Shown here one piece after another: positions 19,795 to 31,900 of a DNA stretch of 64,000 bases. How positions within the stretch are numbered: the first letter of the stretch is position 1; the number at the start of each line of letters is the position of its first letter. The notes under the pieces were generated by a model, which did no database searches, was not told where the DNA came from, and saw only the letters and a list, made by a program, of their open reading frames with translations. This DNA comes from Agroathelia rolfsii (taxonomy: Eukaryota > Basidiomycota > Agaricomycetes > Amylocorticiales > Amylocorticiaceae), in contig JABRWF010000005.1 in assembly GCA_018343915.1 (NCBI GenBank), positions 2,019,001 through 2,083,000 on the forward strand. Direction: 5' to 3'. A program made the position numbers and the translations under genes.

Positions 19795-22700
19795 TCAGGG
19801 TTCCGTCAAAATCCCTTTCACACCACCACTCTGCGTCCTACCACCGTCGCGTGCGCGCTGTACGTTCATTCGCTTCCCATTCGGTGCTGTTGCACCAGAG
19901 GTCTCTGGACCATATCCACTGCTGTAACTCGTAAACGAATCCACAGAGGAGGTTGACACTGGCGGCGAGTCAGGAGAAACGGGGAAAGGGAAATGTTCCT
20001 GTTGCTTTGCCTTGGCCCGTGATGACTTCTTCGCCGACGACGGCACCGTACCAATCTGAGACGAAGATGGCGACCTAGCTTTCTTAGAGGAACCGCTGGT
20101 GTTATCTTGACTAGGAGCACGGGACATGGAAGACGCCGAGCTGGCGGACTTGCTATGAGCGGGCAGTGGCGTCTGGGAAGTCCCCTGTGGTGATTCAACA
20201 CTCGGCGTAGGCACAACCCAATCATCATCATCATCTTCTTCTTCGTTATCGCCGGAGGTACCTTCTCCGCTCCTGTCTTTGCTGGCCTTGGTAAGCGTTG
20301 AGCTTACGTATTCTTCTTCAAAGGTCATGCGTGAGTGCGGCCCTGGCGTTATGGGATCAATGGGATCGTCTTCTGTGTCAGCTTCGGAAGTCTTGCTCTT
20401 GCTCTGAGCACTCTTGCCACTCAGGCTAAAGCTCGAACGATTAGCGCCTGCATCGAAGAATTGATTTGATTCTTCCTCCTCTTCCTCCTCTTCATCCTCA
20501 TCGCCCTCAAATTCGTCTGGATCAGAGTCGATCATCGATTCCAGACCCATATTATCATCCGAATCAGATGGCCACGTTGGGGGCTCGTCTTGTATGGTAA
20601 ATATGGGCTTGTGTTTCGACGAGAGCTGATGGAAAGGACAAATCAGTCATAATTCAGGGCATACAACTGCCAATCAATCATACCTCAGCAATGCGATGCC
20701 TAAGATCCTTCCAATCCGCCTCAGTCTTGACCAGGAACCCAATAAGCATACTTGGATCCAATCCACTCAGAGGCATCTTACGCACGCGATCGCAATGGTA
20801 CGTCTTAAGCTCAGCATCCGAGTACAGCTCCAATATTTGTTCGTCGGATAAATCAGAAGCACTCTTGATACCCAGTTCACGTGAGTGCAGATCTGCAGAA
20901 GATGACCACGAGGTGTCCCGCGTGGAAGTGGATGAAGTGGAGTGTTGCTGTTGGAGTGGTGACGGAGATGAAGGGGCGTGGGACGAGAATGTAGAGGATC
21001 CAGTAGCATTTGTTCGTGTACTGCGAGGTGAGGTGGGCTCACGAGCGACGCTCAAAGAAGAATTAGGGCGTTCAATAGGGGCGTTAAGCGTGTTTTCGCC
21101 AGGGTTACGCAGAGGAACGGCAGGGCGAGCATGGTGCGGATCAAGGTAAAAGAGACTATCGGCCTGAGAGCCAACAAAGTAATAGGACGAAGATGGGCGG
21201 CCACCGGCAATACCCACGGATTGAGGGTATGTGTAAAGCTCCTGATGGATGGATATTATTAGTCCAGAGAGTCTTCAGACAGCAAACGATGGTCATGTAC
21301 CTTGATAGCTTCATAATATACCGGATTGACACCATCTATGCCCAGACGAATACCAACAAGCACCAGAACCGGACGGTCACCCCACTTATGATGCGACATT
21401 CGGTGTCCACTGTGCGGCGTATGCGACGCATGAAAAACTTCGGTTTCATAAACAACGCTGTCTGAGGAGATGGCAACCCCGAGACCAGCTTGAGGAAACA
21501 TATGTACAAGAGTCCTGTATCACAAGGTCAATAGGTGAAAGTGTTGGCAAAAGTGCTCAGGGCTTACTTGATGGCACCAGCAGCGGTGCTAGGTCCGAAC
21601 CACTGACCAACATCTTTCCCTAGCTCTTTACCAGCGAGTGCCATTCGATGCACACTGAACGGCGCCTGTGGAGAAGGTGTGTCGAAGAACCACGTTACGA
21701 TGCGCACATACATGGCATAATCAGCTGTCTGAACAGGTTGTGAAGGCCGACGCCAATCTATATAACCAGGTTAGAGAACGCGATATGAGTCAGACAAGAC
21801 TACGTACCTCGTCCCAAATGCATATGAAGCAGCGTGTTCGCGAGTAGACTCTGGCCTGTTCTCAACATACACCCCCATCCAGAGTCGCTCGTCCAGCCTT
21901 TCTCGCCGGCCAAGGCCGCCCAGGACCACTTCTTGGCACCAGATGCTTTGACGGCTTCTTGGATCTCGCCGTCCAAGGCAGCAAGATTTGTGTCACGTAT
22001 CGGCTGAAAATGCGATCTGTATGTGCACCATATTCGCGTGGTGAAATCGGAGTAGAATACGGGAGACCAATTTAGGCTGGGATCCTTCTGATTGGACTTT
22101 GCAGATGGCGAGACGGACTGCGATAATTCATTCGGACCACCACGAGCAGGGCTTGAAGGCGGATGCTTGTTATAGTCAATAGAAATAGAAGCTCGTCGAC
22201 CAATACGGCTGGGCGTTGGTGTGATAGAGACGGTGGATGAAGAGAGTGATGGTGGTGGTGGCGGCTCGTATCCTGGATGTTGTACACCCAAGAGCCAGAT
22301 AGGATCCGTACATTTATCGGGGGTTGCATCGCTATCGAGCAGATAGCGCATGGCCTTGTCAAGGTGACCCTTGCCATGCCTGGCTACCATGAGCAGAGCA
22401 TTCGTACCACTTGACTTGGCTTTCGGACTGCCAAGGGATTGTTGCGTGAGAATAGATGGAAGCGATAGATCATTAGAAGTGGAAGAAGAGGAATTGAATG
22501 TATGTGACAGCCAGCCTGATAAGCGTGAGGGGAGATTAGAAGACTGAGAGGGGGCCGTGGATGCATAAATGGTCGTGGGGACATCTGAAGCTACTCTTCT
22601 CTCAGAACGTGTGCGAGGTCGTGGTATAGGCGTAGGAGCAGAAGGTTCAACGAGGACCGGGATTTCGTCGTGTGCATCCTTGTCACTCTGTCCTTCAAGC

Positions 22701-22909
22701 CTGCTCGAGGACCTCGTTGGAGGCTTGGAGGTATTTGACAAGTGAGCAGAGGAGCTGGCGGAGGACGAAGACGAGCTGGCTGGACTGCTGCCGCTGCTGC
22801 TACTGTCCTCTGTCGCGGATCTCGACCGGTCCTTGTTCTGCTTCTGAAGAAACTTGGGCAACTTGGAGGACCCGTGCGGCGAAGCGGTCCCCTTGTTCTT
22901 ACTCGACAT
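19795..22909 (-). CDS. ATG4: ATG4 cysteine protease (autophagy)
   Basis: Peptidase C54, the cysteine protease that trims the ATG8 C-terminus and removes ATG8 from membranes during autophagy. The N-terminal 190 residues are Ser-rich and low complexity. The catalytic domain follows: [12 protein letters not shown], then the nucleophile Cys in [11 protein letters not shown] (codon 21869-21871), [54 protein letters not shown] (catalytic Asp and His of DPH, near 21127-21150), a Ser-rich insertion of about 110 residues, and [12 protein letters not shown] with TEADW. The C-terminus has an unusual extension of more than 250 residues: an acidic run ([12 protein letters not shown]) then a Ser/Pro-rich basic tail. 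About six introns. All catalytic residues are present. The gene looks intact; the extensions are probably disordered and regulatory (inferred). Confidence 0.93.
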
Positions 22910-23436
22910 GGATAACAGACGGGGGAGCCGCTATCGAGCTCGATGAGTAAACGGTCGTCGTCGCAGCCAGAGATGGCGTTGCCGTGCGCCTTGGTTTAGG
23001 GCGCCGCTCCAAAGCCAGCGACCAATTGTAACACCGCCGCCACAGCGCCTTCAGTAATACTAGTACTTATTGGTCTATATGTTATATTGCCACGAGCAAG
23101 TCCAAAGTGTATGTCGGGTGTTTCAGTTTGCTGGGAATGGTGAATGCATGCATCGCCCTCTGAAATGAAGACTGGAGATGAAATAGTTCCCGAGTGGCTT
23201 GATCTGGCTTCCTTTGCCTGTGGCGTCCAGACCCCCCCTCGCTGAGAGCACACACCTGTTTGGTCGACATCCGGCTCACAAACGTAATAAGGCCATCGTT
23301 CACAGCAGCAAGTAGATAGTTCACATATTGTAAATTAATAAAGAAATGGAGAAAAAGATTGTCCCATTTGACCCAAGGTATCCAGATAAACCGAAGAGAC
23401 ACAACATAACCAACGACTTCATCCTTGTCATCATCC
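22910..23436. other. Intergenic region, ATG4 upstream and Rab 3' flank
   Basis: 527 bp upstream of ATG4 on the minus strand. A 124-codon open frame crosses it on the minus strand but has no family features and overlaps the end of the Rab gene. Confidence 0.5.
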
Positions 23437-24963
23437 TCACGAGCAGCAGCGGGCATGGCTCATCGCACTCTCCCCATCCCAGCCCACGACTCTTCCGAGC
23501 CGTATCCGTTCTGCCCTCGAGGGGCCACCCTCATCCTCTGCCATGTCCATCACTCTCGCTTCTAGTGCCTCCTCCCACTCCCACTTACGTACAACCCGCG
23601 CCGCTATGTAATCAAATACCTCACGCACGCCCTCCCCAGTTTTAGCAGACGTAAAAAAGAGAGCTGGTCTCTTCAGTGGGGGAGGCGGCAAGGAAGGCAT
23701 GGTTGGCGTCGGCGTTGTGAGCGCCGTATCGGTCCTCGAATCGCGCCTCGAGTCGACTGGAGAAGAAGACAAAGACTGTCTCCCACTAGATGCTGTTGCA
23801 GCAGCACGATATAGGCTCGGTGTGATCGTCTCTCCGCTCTCGGAGTGCGAAGACCATGTCCCACTATATCGCCTCTGCTTCCAGCGCATACTGCCGCGCC
23901 CGACGTGTGACCACGCGGTGCTGCTGTTAAGCGAGCCCACTGGGGAGGACACAGCTGAAACAAAGGCGTCCGAGTCAAAGACGGATGAGGAGGCCGTGTG
24001 GAATGTCTGTATGCTCGTCACCGTTTCTGTCCACATTCCGAGCCGTGTTGAGCTGCGGGAGCGCGATTTGGTGGACTCGGAGAGACGTTGGGATCGCGAT
24101 AGCGTCTTGATATCAATGTCAACGGATGGTGTGACAGTTATCGCCAAATGATCTCCCCATGATCTACGGTCGTTGGTATGTGGTGGCTCTGCCTTCGGTG
24201 ATGAAGACGAGTCGGGTATCGAGTGTTGAGGTAATGAGGAACTCTGTTGCGCATCAACAGAAGGAGAAGGGGGTATAAGCTTGTCTACGAATCGTATTGC
24301 ATGTTCCTGAGTAACTCTATCCTTGCCCTCGACTTCAGGCACGTCTATCTTGTTCCCCACAAAGACACAGCAGAACGTCTCCTTTGCATCTTCAGCCAGG
24401 GGGACTTTGTCACAAAACTCCTCCCAAACAGCCTCCAGAGCTGCCAGTGTGCTTGGCCGCGTGATGTCGAACATCAGTATGGCAGCATCAGCACCGCGGT
24501 AGAACGCGGACGATAGCGAAGAGAAACGCTCTTGTCCAGCGGTATCCTGTATATGTACAATAGTCATTTCCCTTTGACCAGTCCATGCCGCCAGATTATC
24601 AAGAAAGTAAACAGGGGAAGGGGAATAGCATATCAGGCAAACATACCCATATTTGCAGCATAACGTTCTCAGCCTCAGGCGATGCATTCGTGGGGTGAGG
24701 CAGCGTTCTGGATATAAAATCCGCGCCTATAGTCGCACGATAGGAGGTGGAAAATCTCCCAGAGATGTACTACATGAGGAGAGGGAGGGGAAGCAAATCC
24801 AAAACGGACAATCAAGAGAGCCAAGGACCGAAAACAGATGATTCAGTTGACGAAAGGGCGCAGCAAGTCTAAGTAACTCAAGTCGGACCTGGCCTCGTAG
24901 ACTAGTCTTTCCACTCCCGGAAGGGCCTATGATGACCAGCTTGATAGTCGGTGCCGTGGACAT
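23437..24963 (-). CDS. Rab-family small GTPase with a large internal insertion
   Basis: Ras-superfamily GTPase. Exon 1 codes the P-loop (GPSGSGKTSLRGQ). Exon 2 codes YISGRFSTSYRATIGADFIS (switch I, effector Thr) and LQIW; exon 3 continues with DTAGQERFSS (G3), VGNKID (G4) and TSAKTGEG (G5), ending HARCCS. The CCS end can be geranylgeranylated as in Rabs of the CCX class. The effector region resembles Ypt7/Rab7. Between NKID and TSAK there are about 230 residues instead of roughly 30, rich in Ser/Arg/Thr, so the protein is about 450 residues rather than 200. A further insertion of about a dozen residues lies before LQIW. The large exon is uninterrupted, so the insertion is translated unless it contains an unrecognised intron. 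Membrane-traffic role inferred from family. Confidence 0.85.
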
Positions 24964-25254
24964 TTCATCAGGGGTGAAAAGAAATTAAGATGACGGCAAA
25001 GCCGAAGCCCCCAGAAAGATCAAATTATTACGGTTTAAGTATGAGTCGCACGAGCACGGCGAAGTCGTCGTGACGGAAGACGACCAAGTGGGTTGTTTGA
25101 TCGGAGTAAGCCGAGCCGCCACTGCGTCACAACACTGCTTCTTAGTACGCGACGCGCAGCACAGCTGACATCATATGGTATAGCGTGAAGAGTGGGATAT
25201 GCATTTAACAGAATTATAGCCAATTATAAGAGTTATTACAATATCGTACATATT

Positions 25255-27475
25255 CTACGCGGCCAATGCTGCAACCCTCTTGCGCGCATCTCTAGCCCTT
25301 TCACTGCCTCTTCCACTCATCTTGCCAAAGATGACTACCTTGCCGCTCTGTCCCGCGCGGCCGCTCCGCCCAGCACGATGCAAAAAGTCAACCATATTTC
25401 TCGGCTCGTCAACGATGAACACATGCTTCAGCTCTGGCGAAAAGTCGAGGCCACGAGAGAGCAAGGAAGTCGTAATGATGACGTGTGGCTCCTTGTCTTC
25501 ATTTGGGTTCAAAGATACCTCGGAGGTGGGTTGAGGTTTTGCTATCGCCGTAGATTTGGTTTTCAAGAACCCAGCAAGGTGCTTGTTGGACCCAAACTGT
25601 CTTGCCTCGCCGTCGCTCGTGAGAGCGACATTGGGTAAGCCCTTTTCTTCCAGGAACTGGCCTAGCTCTGTCACCTTGGAGCTCCGGTTGCAGAATATCA
25701 AGATTTTGGAACGTGGGTTGCCAGTGGGGGCTTCGTCGGCCCACACACGTCGAATGCGGCGCTCGACATCTGCATATCGGTTTCCAGATGTCCATGAAAC
25801 ATATTCTGTTCTCAATTTGGAGGGAAGACGGTGTAAATTAGGGGAAGCCAGTCTCGTGAGTTTGGGGTGGTGAGTGTCGAGGTACGCTGCCAGGGAAGAT
25901 GGAATCGTGGCAGTAGTTAGGAGGAAGTTGAAGGGGTAGTCAAAGATTTGTGATGACGAGGTAGCGTTCGAAGCCGTCTCTGCAGATGGAATGGGGTGGC
26001 CACGAGCAGCTGCGATATCAGCAAGCAATGCTTTGGTGTTCTCTTGGAAGTCGGGGTCTAATGTATGACCGTGTCAGTTAAAGAAACTGGGTCGAAGAGA
26101 GCAGTCAGTTGCTTCTTACCAAACAAAACATCCGCCTCATCCACAACAACCCACTCGACATTAGCCAGACTAATCTCCGGCTTCCCAACCGTAAACGGCC
26201 GCCTCGATTCGGCCTCACGAATCTCTTGTCGAGAATCGAACGGCTCCTGTTCGCGTGCCATATCCGCGTTCCTCTTATCCACCCAATCCCATCCTCGCCC
26301 TCTGACCATCTCAAGAGCTTTGGATGGCGTGCTGACGAGAATGTCTAAAGGCCGCGCCTGAGAGGAGGGTTTCGCTTCCAACGTCCCATGGGTGTCAAGC
26401 TCCTGTTGCTCATATTTGGCAGACTGCCCGCTGGCTGTGTTGGCGCGCGAGGCACAAACGACGCGCAACTTTACGTTGTGCAATAATGATTTGGCAAATC
26501 CAGAGAGCTGTCGTGTAAGTTCATGCGTAGGCGCCAGGATGAGCGCACGAGGGCTGATGAGTCCACGATTGGTGTCTGTAGTCTTGGAGGCGAGCCCAGC
26601 ACCAGACGTTTTTCTGGCGTCTTCTTCAGATTGCTTGAGTGATTGTAGGACAGGGAGAAGGTATGCTATGCTCTTTCCAGAGCCAGTTTCGCTCGCAAGA
26701 AGGAACTGACTCCATGGCTTGCCTACATGGCTTGCTGCTTTTTGCGACACGACATGTTGTAGTGATAGAGATTGGATGGGTGTCGGTCGGGCATTAGGTC
26801 CGAGGACTTCTTGAAGGGATTGTGCGAGACCAGGGAGAAGTGGAGGAGATGAAAATGCATCGAAACTTGTGGAATATAGCGTATTTGAGCTTGATGTAGA
26901 ACTCAGAGTTGGCCTCTTCTTGCTTGAGCTTGAGATAGCATGGCCAGCAGCGGATATAAACGCAGCAGCCTGTGATGCATTACGTGCGGAGGAAAAGCCC
27001 CAATCGATGACAGGCGCCTCACGAGGGGCTGAACGGGATGGCTCGGCGATTTTGGTGGGTTTGCGACGTCTCAAGCCATCTGACACTGGGTCCTGTCCTT
27101 CATGCGGTAATGGGTCTCGTTGGAATGCTGGTCTCGATGGCGGTAATAGAGGACGTCTCTTTGACCCTCTTCTCCCTTCCTTCTCCAGAGTTTCCAAACG
27201 GCCGCCAGAATTACTTTTAGGGCTCAGGTCTTTTACGAGGCGAGTCCGTGAAGGTGCATCTGATGTGACATGCCCCGTGCTGTTAGTTTCTATCAAGAGA
27301 TGTAGCTTTTGTGATGTTGCGTACTTGAATTTGAGGGGCCTCCACGCCTACGCTGCGCCTCTAATCTTGCGGTTGTATGCAGAAGGCCTTTTGGGGAACT
27401 TGGATTATGAATGCCAAGTCCTAACGAGGCCCTAGACAGACAAACGGCTCCAGTAGAGAGATATCTCGCGGACAT
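25255..27475 (-). CDS. MRH4: MRH4-type mitochondrial DEAD-box RNA helicase
   Basis: DEAD-box ATP-dependent RNA helicase; MRH4 acts in assembly of the mitochondrial large ribosomal subunit. The N-terminus (MSARYLSTGAVCLSRASLGL) is basic and lacks acids, like a mitochondrial targeting peptide. Motifs: Q-motif region PTPIQSLSLQ, motif I ASETGSGKS, Ia APTHELTRQ, Ib STPSKALE, II VDEAD (near 26140), III as TTAT (near 25910), then FCNRSSK, TSLLSRGLDF (motif V) and HRAGRSGR (VI, near 25365). Motif III is TAT rather than SAT. A Lys/Arg-rich linker of about 110 residues precedes the helicase core. Two introns. All ATPase motifs are intact. The MRH4 assignment follows from the targeting-like leader and the RGLDF/VDEAD pattern, and is likely but not certain. 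Confidence 0.88.
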
Positions 27476-27504
27476 GATACAGAAAGTCGTTACAAGGCTT
27501 TGAA

Positions 27505-30500
27505 TATATATTTAGCGGCTTAGTTCATGAGACGAGAGACACTAGCGGTAAAGGCAAAGATGGTGGTGAAAAGTGGAGGAACACTCGTCCAGACTGAAAT
27601 GTCCACTGGCAGCGGTGGCCTCATGCTCTGTTGTTGTAATGTTACAATGCGCTCTATTCTGGTACTTTGCAGTATCCCTCCCCTCGTCCACTTCGTGCAT
27701 TACAATGACCACCGCATCCCTTGTTACATCTACATGTCTTGGAAACACATTCTGAGTTCTTCAAATTACAGGAGAAAAGCCTGCGTTAGATTCTTACGCT
27801 CAATCCCTTTTGCAACTTACAAAAAAAAGCTGATACCGTGACTGAGGCGGCGCCACTGACCAGCGAGCACTGGCCGATCAAGCGAATCTTGATCGGACAC
27901 AACATTACAGTAATGACATTTCCTCGCATGCATGTGCTTAGCCGTTCGTTCTTTCAACTTGTTGAAGCCAATTGGTACCAATATTGTAATTATATGACGA
28001 GTTGGTACTCAGGATGTACATCAGAAGTCATGGGATTAGGATGATGATATGTACAAAGCCTTTATCGTGATATTTTCCATAGATGGACTCCAAACTATCG
28101 CTCTGATCACTACTATCATGACGGGCCTCTCGTAAATAAACAATATCAGTACCTCACCACGGGCACAATGGTCGACATAGAGCGGAGGTGTAGCAGTGAG
28201 GGTGCGCTGTCGCGAGAACATATGACGGCTGTTTTCTGTAGGTAGAGCAGCAAAATGACTAAATTCAAAATGCTACGTAGACGAACCGGATATCCACTCA
28301 TCCATTTCATGATGCATCTTGATCGCGTTCTGTATACCAGTTGCAGTTATGTGTCATGATTGAACAACGTATACTTCACGACTACTTGTTCGTCTCTCTC
28401 AGGAAGCACATTTGCAACATCCCGGATTTGGATGTTTCAACATCTTTAGCAGGGGAATTGGCTGTCGACGAGATGTTCTCGTCAAACAAGGATACTCATT
28501 CGAAGAGCAGAAAAATTCGGTCTTGCTTTGCGATTGTTAAACCGCTTATTCGCTAGTCATTTGTCAAGATCTCGCTGGTAACTACTGAAGGGTAGCTTTT
28601 CTTTCCCATCCCGGCAGTGCCAGACGATTTTGATAGGCATTGTATCCGCAACAGAACTTCGAAATACAGCTCTGAGAAGATGAATTTTCGGTACTCTTCA
28701 TGATTTGATGCCTTGGCGTTATCTATGACCGTGCTATTGTATGTAATGCAATAGGTCCATCGCGTTCAGTCCAGTGGGTACATCCAACATGGTTTTGCCA
28801 TTGCTCTACTTCACACTTTGGCCTCTTGGCCTCGCAAGCGCCTCAGTAACATTAATTGCTCCTCCAAACAGCCAATATACTAGTACACCTCCATCAAGCC
28901 CCAACACCGTATGGTCCGAGGGCTCTGGTACGAATTTCCGTAAACACAAAGTTATGCTCACTGTGTTGAATGCGTACTCGACCAGGTCTTGACTTTTACA
29001 GCGGCTCTTACCTTATTGGAAACGGGTATGAATTATGCCGAAGATTTTAATAATGTTTGTTCATCATTAATTTTGTACAGCTATCTCGGGGAGAGTATCC
29101 TTGGAGATCCTGCCAGCGATTTGCATTATGTATGTCCATAATCAATATCAATGTGGCATTTGCGTTCCAAGCTGACACGATCCAAGATCAATATTGCTCC
29201 ACCGTGGTTAGGAGGGTAAGGTGTTTTTATGTATCTTCGAAACCTACTTCTCAAACGCGATATAGTCCTTTCAGCAATTCCACTTATTCTGGTGGAGTAA
29301 GCAATATTGTACATCATATCTGCACTTCGCGTTGACTATCTCATTTTTGGAAAGAACGGTCCTGTTTCGGAAATTCCATATTGTGCGTCTTATAATTAGA
29401 CAATCACGATATATTTCCTGACCTAATTTACTTAGACCGTGAGGTCCTCCAAGATGCACGTGCCAGCATTATGTCGACCGGCTATGGCTGTAGGTTCGAG
29501 TTTTCATTCTGGTTAAACTTCAATTCATGTTTCTTTCCAGCTGTTGATGGTCTCATGGGAAATGATAACGACCCTACCTACGTAGGGATATTTCAGACTG
29601 GCGAATGGGAACCCTTATTAATTAACGAGTTCTGCGATTCTAGGGATCGTATTCGACAGCAGGCTACCTCACTATTGCCTCAAATATCACTGACGCTTCC
29701 ATTACGAGCTACACTCGCTCCCTTGACATGGATCAAGGCCTCGTAAATATCAGCTGGACCTCGGATGGTGTTGTGTATAATCGGTATGATGAGTAATTGG
29801 GATCAAGATAATTTGTTTAACTCGTTGTCAAGCGTATCATATTGTAGTTTCCCATCACAAGTCTGTATGACTCACACTACAGCTAACGCATCGGTCCTTT
29901 CTTTAAATTATTCGATAAAGACATGGGATGGCACAGTTCCTACAGGTGTGCTATTTCCCAATTCTGCTGTTAAAATCTCCTTTGGATTATGCAGCAACCT
30001 GTTCCAGTTCCAACCACACGATCATCCAAAGAGGTCGTGCGGAGGGGTCTACGGATGGTATAGTCCAAGCGGCAGTGCGTTCTGTTGGCGGTCAATTGTC
30101 TTGTGCAAGCGATGGCTCTCTATCCGTAACGAACGCTACAGAGAGCTGGATTATTTGGTCAGGCGATACACGCTCGACTTAGGCTCGTTCTCAATTTCAA
30201 ATGGCTTTCTTACAAGAGGATACGTATTTCAACGATAGCACTTACGTTGTTGCACCTTGTAGCTCTCCCGAAACACGTACTTTTTTCCTCTTCTTCGACT
30301 AAATATTGTTTACTGACCTAAATTTACCTCTAAAGCATCTGTTACCCTCGGATGCACTTGGAACTAACAGGTGTGTACTTTCACATTTTTAAGATATAAA
30401 TTGGGATTATCATGATTAAATCGAATCTTACGCGCAGCAAATATTCGAACTCTTCCATAACATTTTGAAAGTATACGAAATCGCCGGGGATACAGATACA

Positions 30501-31900
30501 GCATTCCTCTCCAATCTCACATCGTCATTGCAATACCTCTATCCCGGTATGCGCATAGGAAGCTGGGTTCAACTTCAAGGTCAGTTCTATCTTTTTCTAA
30601 AAAAAAAAAAAGAAAAAGCCTGATTTCATGTCGAAACAGAATTTAAGCTAGATATTTATAGCCTAACGGACCAACATCGCCATCTAAGCCACCTACTCGG
30701 TGTATATTCCGGATGAGAGATTAGCGGGTACTGCGGGAAATCTCTTGGTAACCAGTCGATTTTGAATGCTGCTGCAGTCTCCTTGAATGCTCGTGGAAAT
30801 GGAACGGTCGACAGCAATGCGGGTAGATAGCCGAATTCTTGATTGATCCTGATTCCCCTTGTATTTTTCTTATAATTTCATATAGGATGGGAGAAGATCA
30901 TGCTTTCGGTAGTTGCAACTGGCTTAAAGAATGCCAGCTGGGCTGGATTTGAATATCGTTACATGATCTGGAGCAACTTAAATGGTAATTATTCTTATTA
31001 TATCTATCATACTCTTTTTTTTCGTCTTAACCTAAATCGACGAATAGGAAACCTCATGAGCATGTACGATGCGCACGAGAGTATCTTCCAGGTGAGTAAA
31101 AATCAATTACCGAATTTTTTTCTTTCGCCTTTCAGAAACATTAACCTAATGGGTCTCACAGATGGATGCAAATGGTGGCTCAACTGCTGCTGTGGTCAAC
31201 ATGATCTTCCAGAGCTTGGACTCTACTAAGGAGTACGCTGTTTTGTCTTTTTTTTTAACCCTTATTGCATATTAATTCTAACGTTTTCAAAAACAAAAAG
31301 GTATCGAAACGTCACTCAGGTCAACCTACTTCCAGCCCTACCCGCGAGTTGGTCCACAGGCTCCTTTACCGGTGGTCGTCTTCGAGACGGGCTGGGCATT
31401 GACCTGACGTGGTCTGATAGTGCCGTGACCAAAATCACACTTCGCTCAGACCGGTCCGTAGAGACTCGCACGGCTGTGATACACTCGGATTCTTTCGGTG
31501 GAAAGAAAGCCAGTGCGACGTCCGGGAGCCCATCTCTGAGCGGCACCACATTGAAAATCACACTTGGCCAGGGAGAGACTTCGACAATTACCATTTCTTA
31601 GGCAAATATTTGGACTGTATGTCGCTTTTGAAAGAATATATACACTTGCTTCGCTGCAAGCCTTTTCTACGAGAGATAGTTCGTCTCGCAGGAATGAATA
31701 GGCAAAAATCACAAGAGTTTTCAAAAATATAAAACTTAAGTATTAATCACGGTTTGAAATGGTCTGAGCTCCTGCTACTAAAGCTGTTAGTCGTATTGAA
31801 TAGGACGGAATTGTGAATACATAGTTCGAAGGACTCTCTAGAGGGGCGTACGACTTTAGTAGGAGGATGTCTTTTGAATATTATATAACCATTCTTTGGG
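27505..31900 (+). repeat. Tandem duplication, unit A (GH95 region)
   Basis: Unit A and unit B (31915-37018) share similar sequence in order along their whole length, including non-coding parts. Near both left ends is cttagttYatgagaYgagagacact (27520 and 31930); both then show TCAGAAGTCATGGG (28020 and 32280), similar upstream regions and the GH95 gene. Divergence is roughly 15-25 percent by eye, so the duplication is old. Edges are approximate. Confidence 0.75.
28789..31601 (+). pseudogene. GH95-family glycoside hydrolase, copy 1, internally deleted
   Basis: Relative of the intact copy at 33062-37018. It has the same signal peptide (LYFTLWPLGLASASVT), the same exon pattern (exon 1 to 2 joins as SEGSG-LDFYSGSYLIGNG) and the same C-terminal beta domain (to TAG at 31599-31601). 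About 1.18 kb present in copy 2 (34453-35634) is absent here: sequence passes from IWSGDT to the QFQMAFLQ segment at about 30168-30180, with a TAG immediately after the junction. The missing part includes the catalytic (alpha/alpha)6 barrel motifs LQGIWAPD and DINLQM. The remaining C-terminal exons stay recognisable. The protein cannot be a functional hydrolase; a truncated secreted N-terminal domain could still be made. Confidence 0.88.

Noticed and set aside
20691..21149. 152-codon plus-strand frame
   Set aside because: Opposite the ATG4 catalytic and linker region; no independent support.
23082..23456. 124-codon minus-strand frame between ATG4 and the Rab gene
   Set aside because: No motif or plausible composition; it overlaps the last codons of the Rab gene and the ATG4 upstream region.
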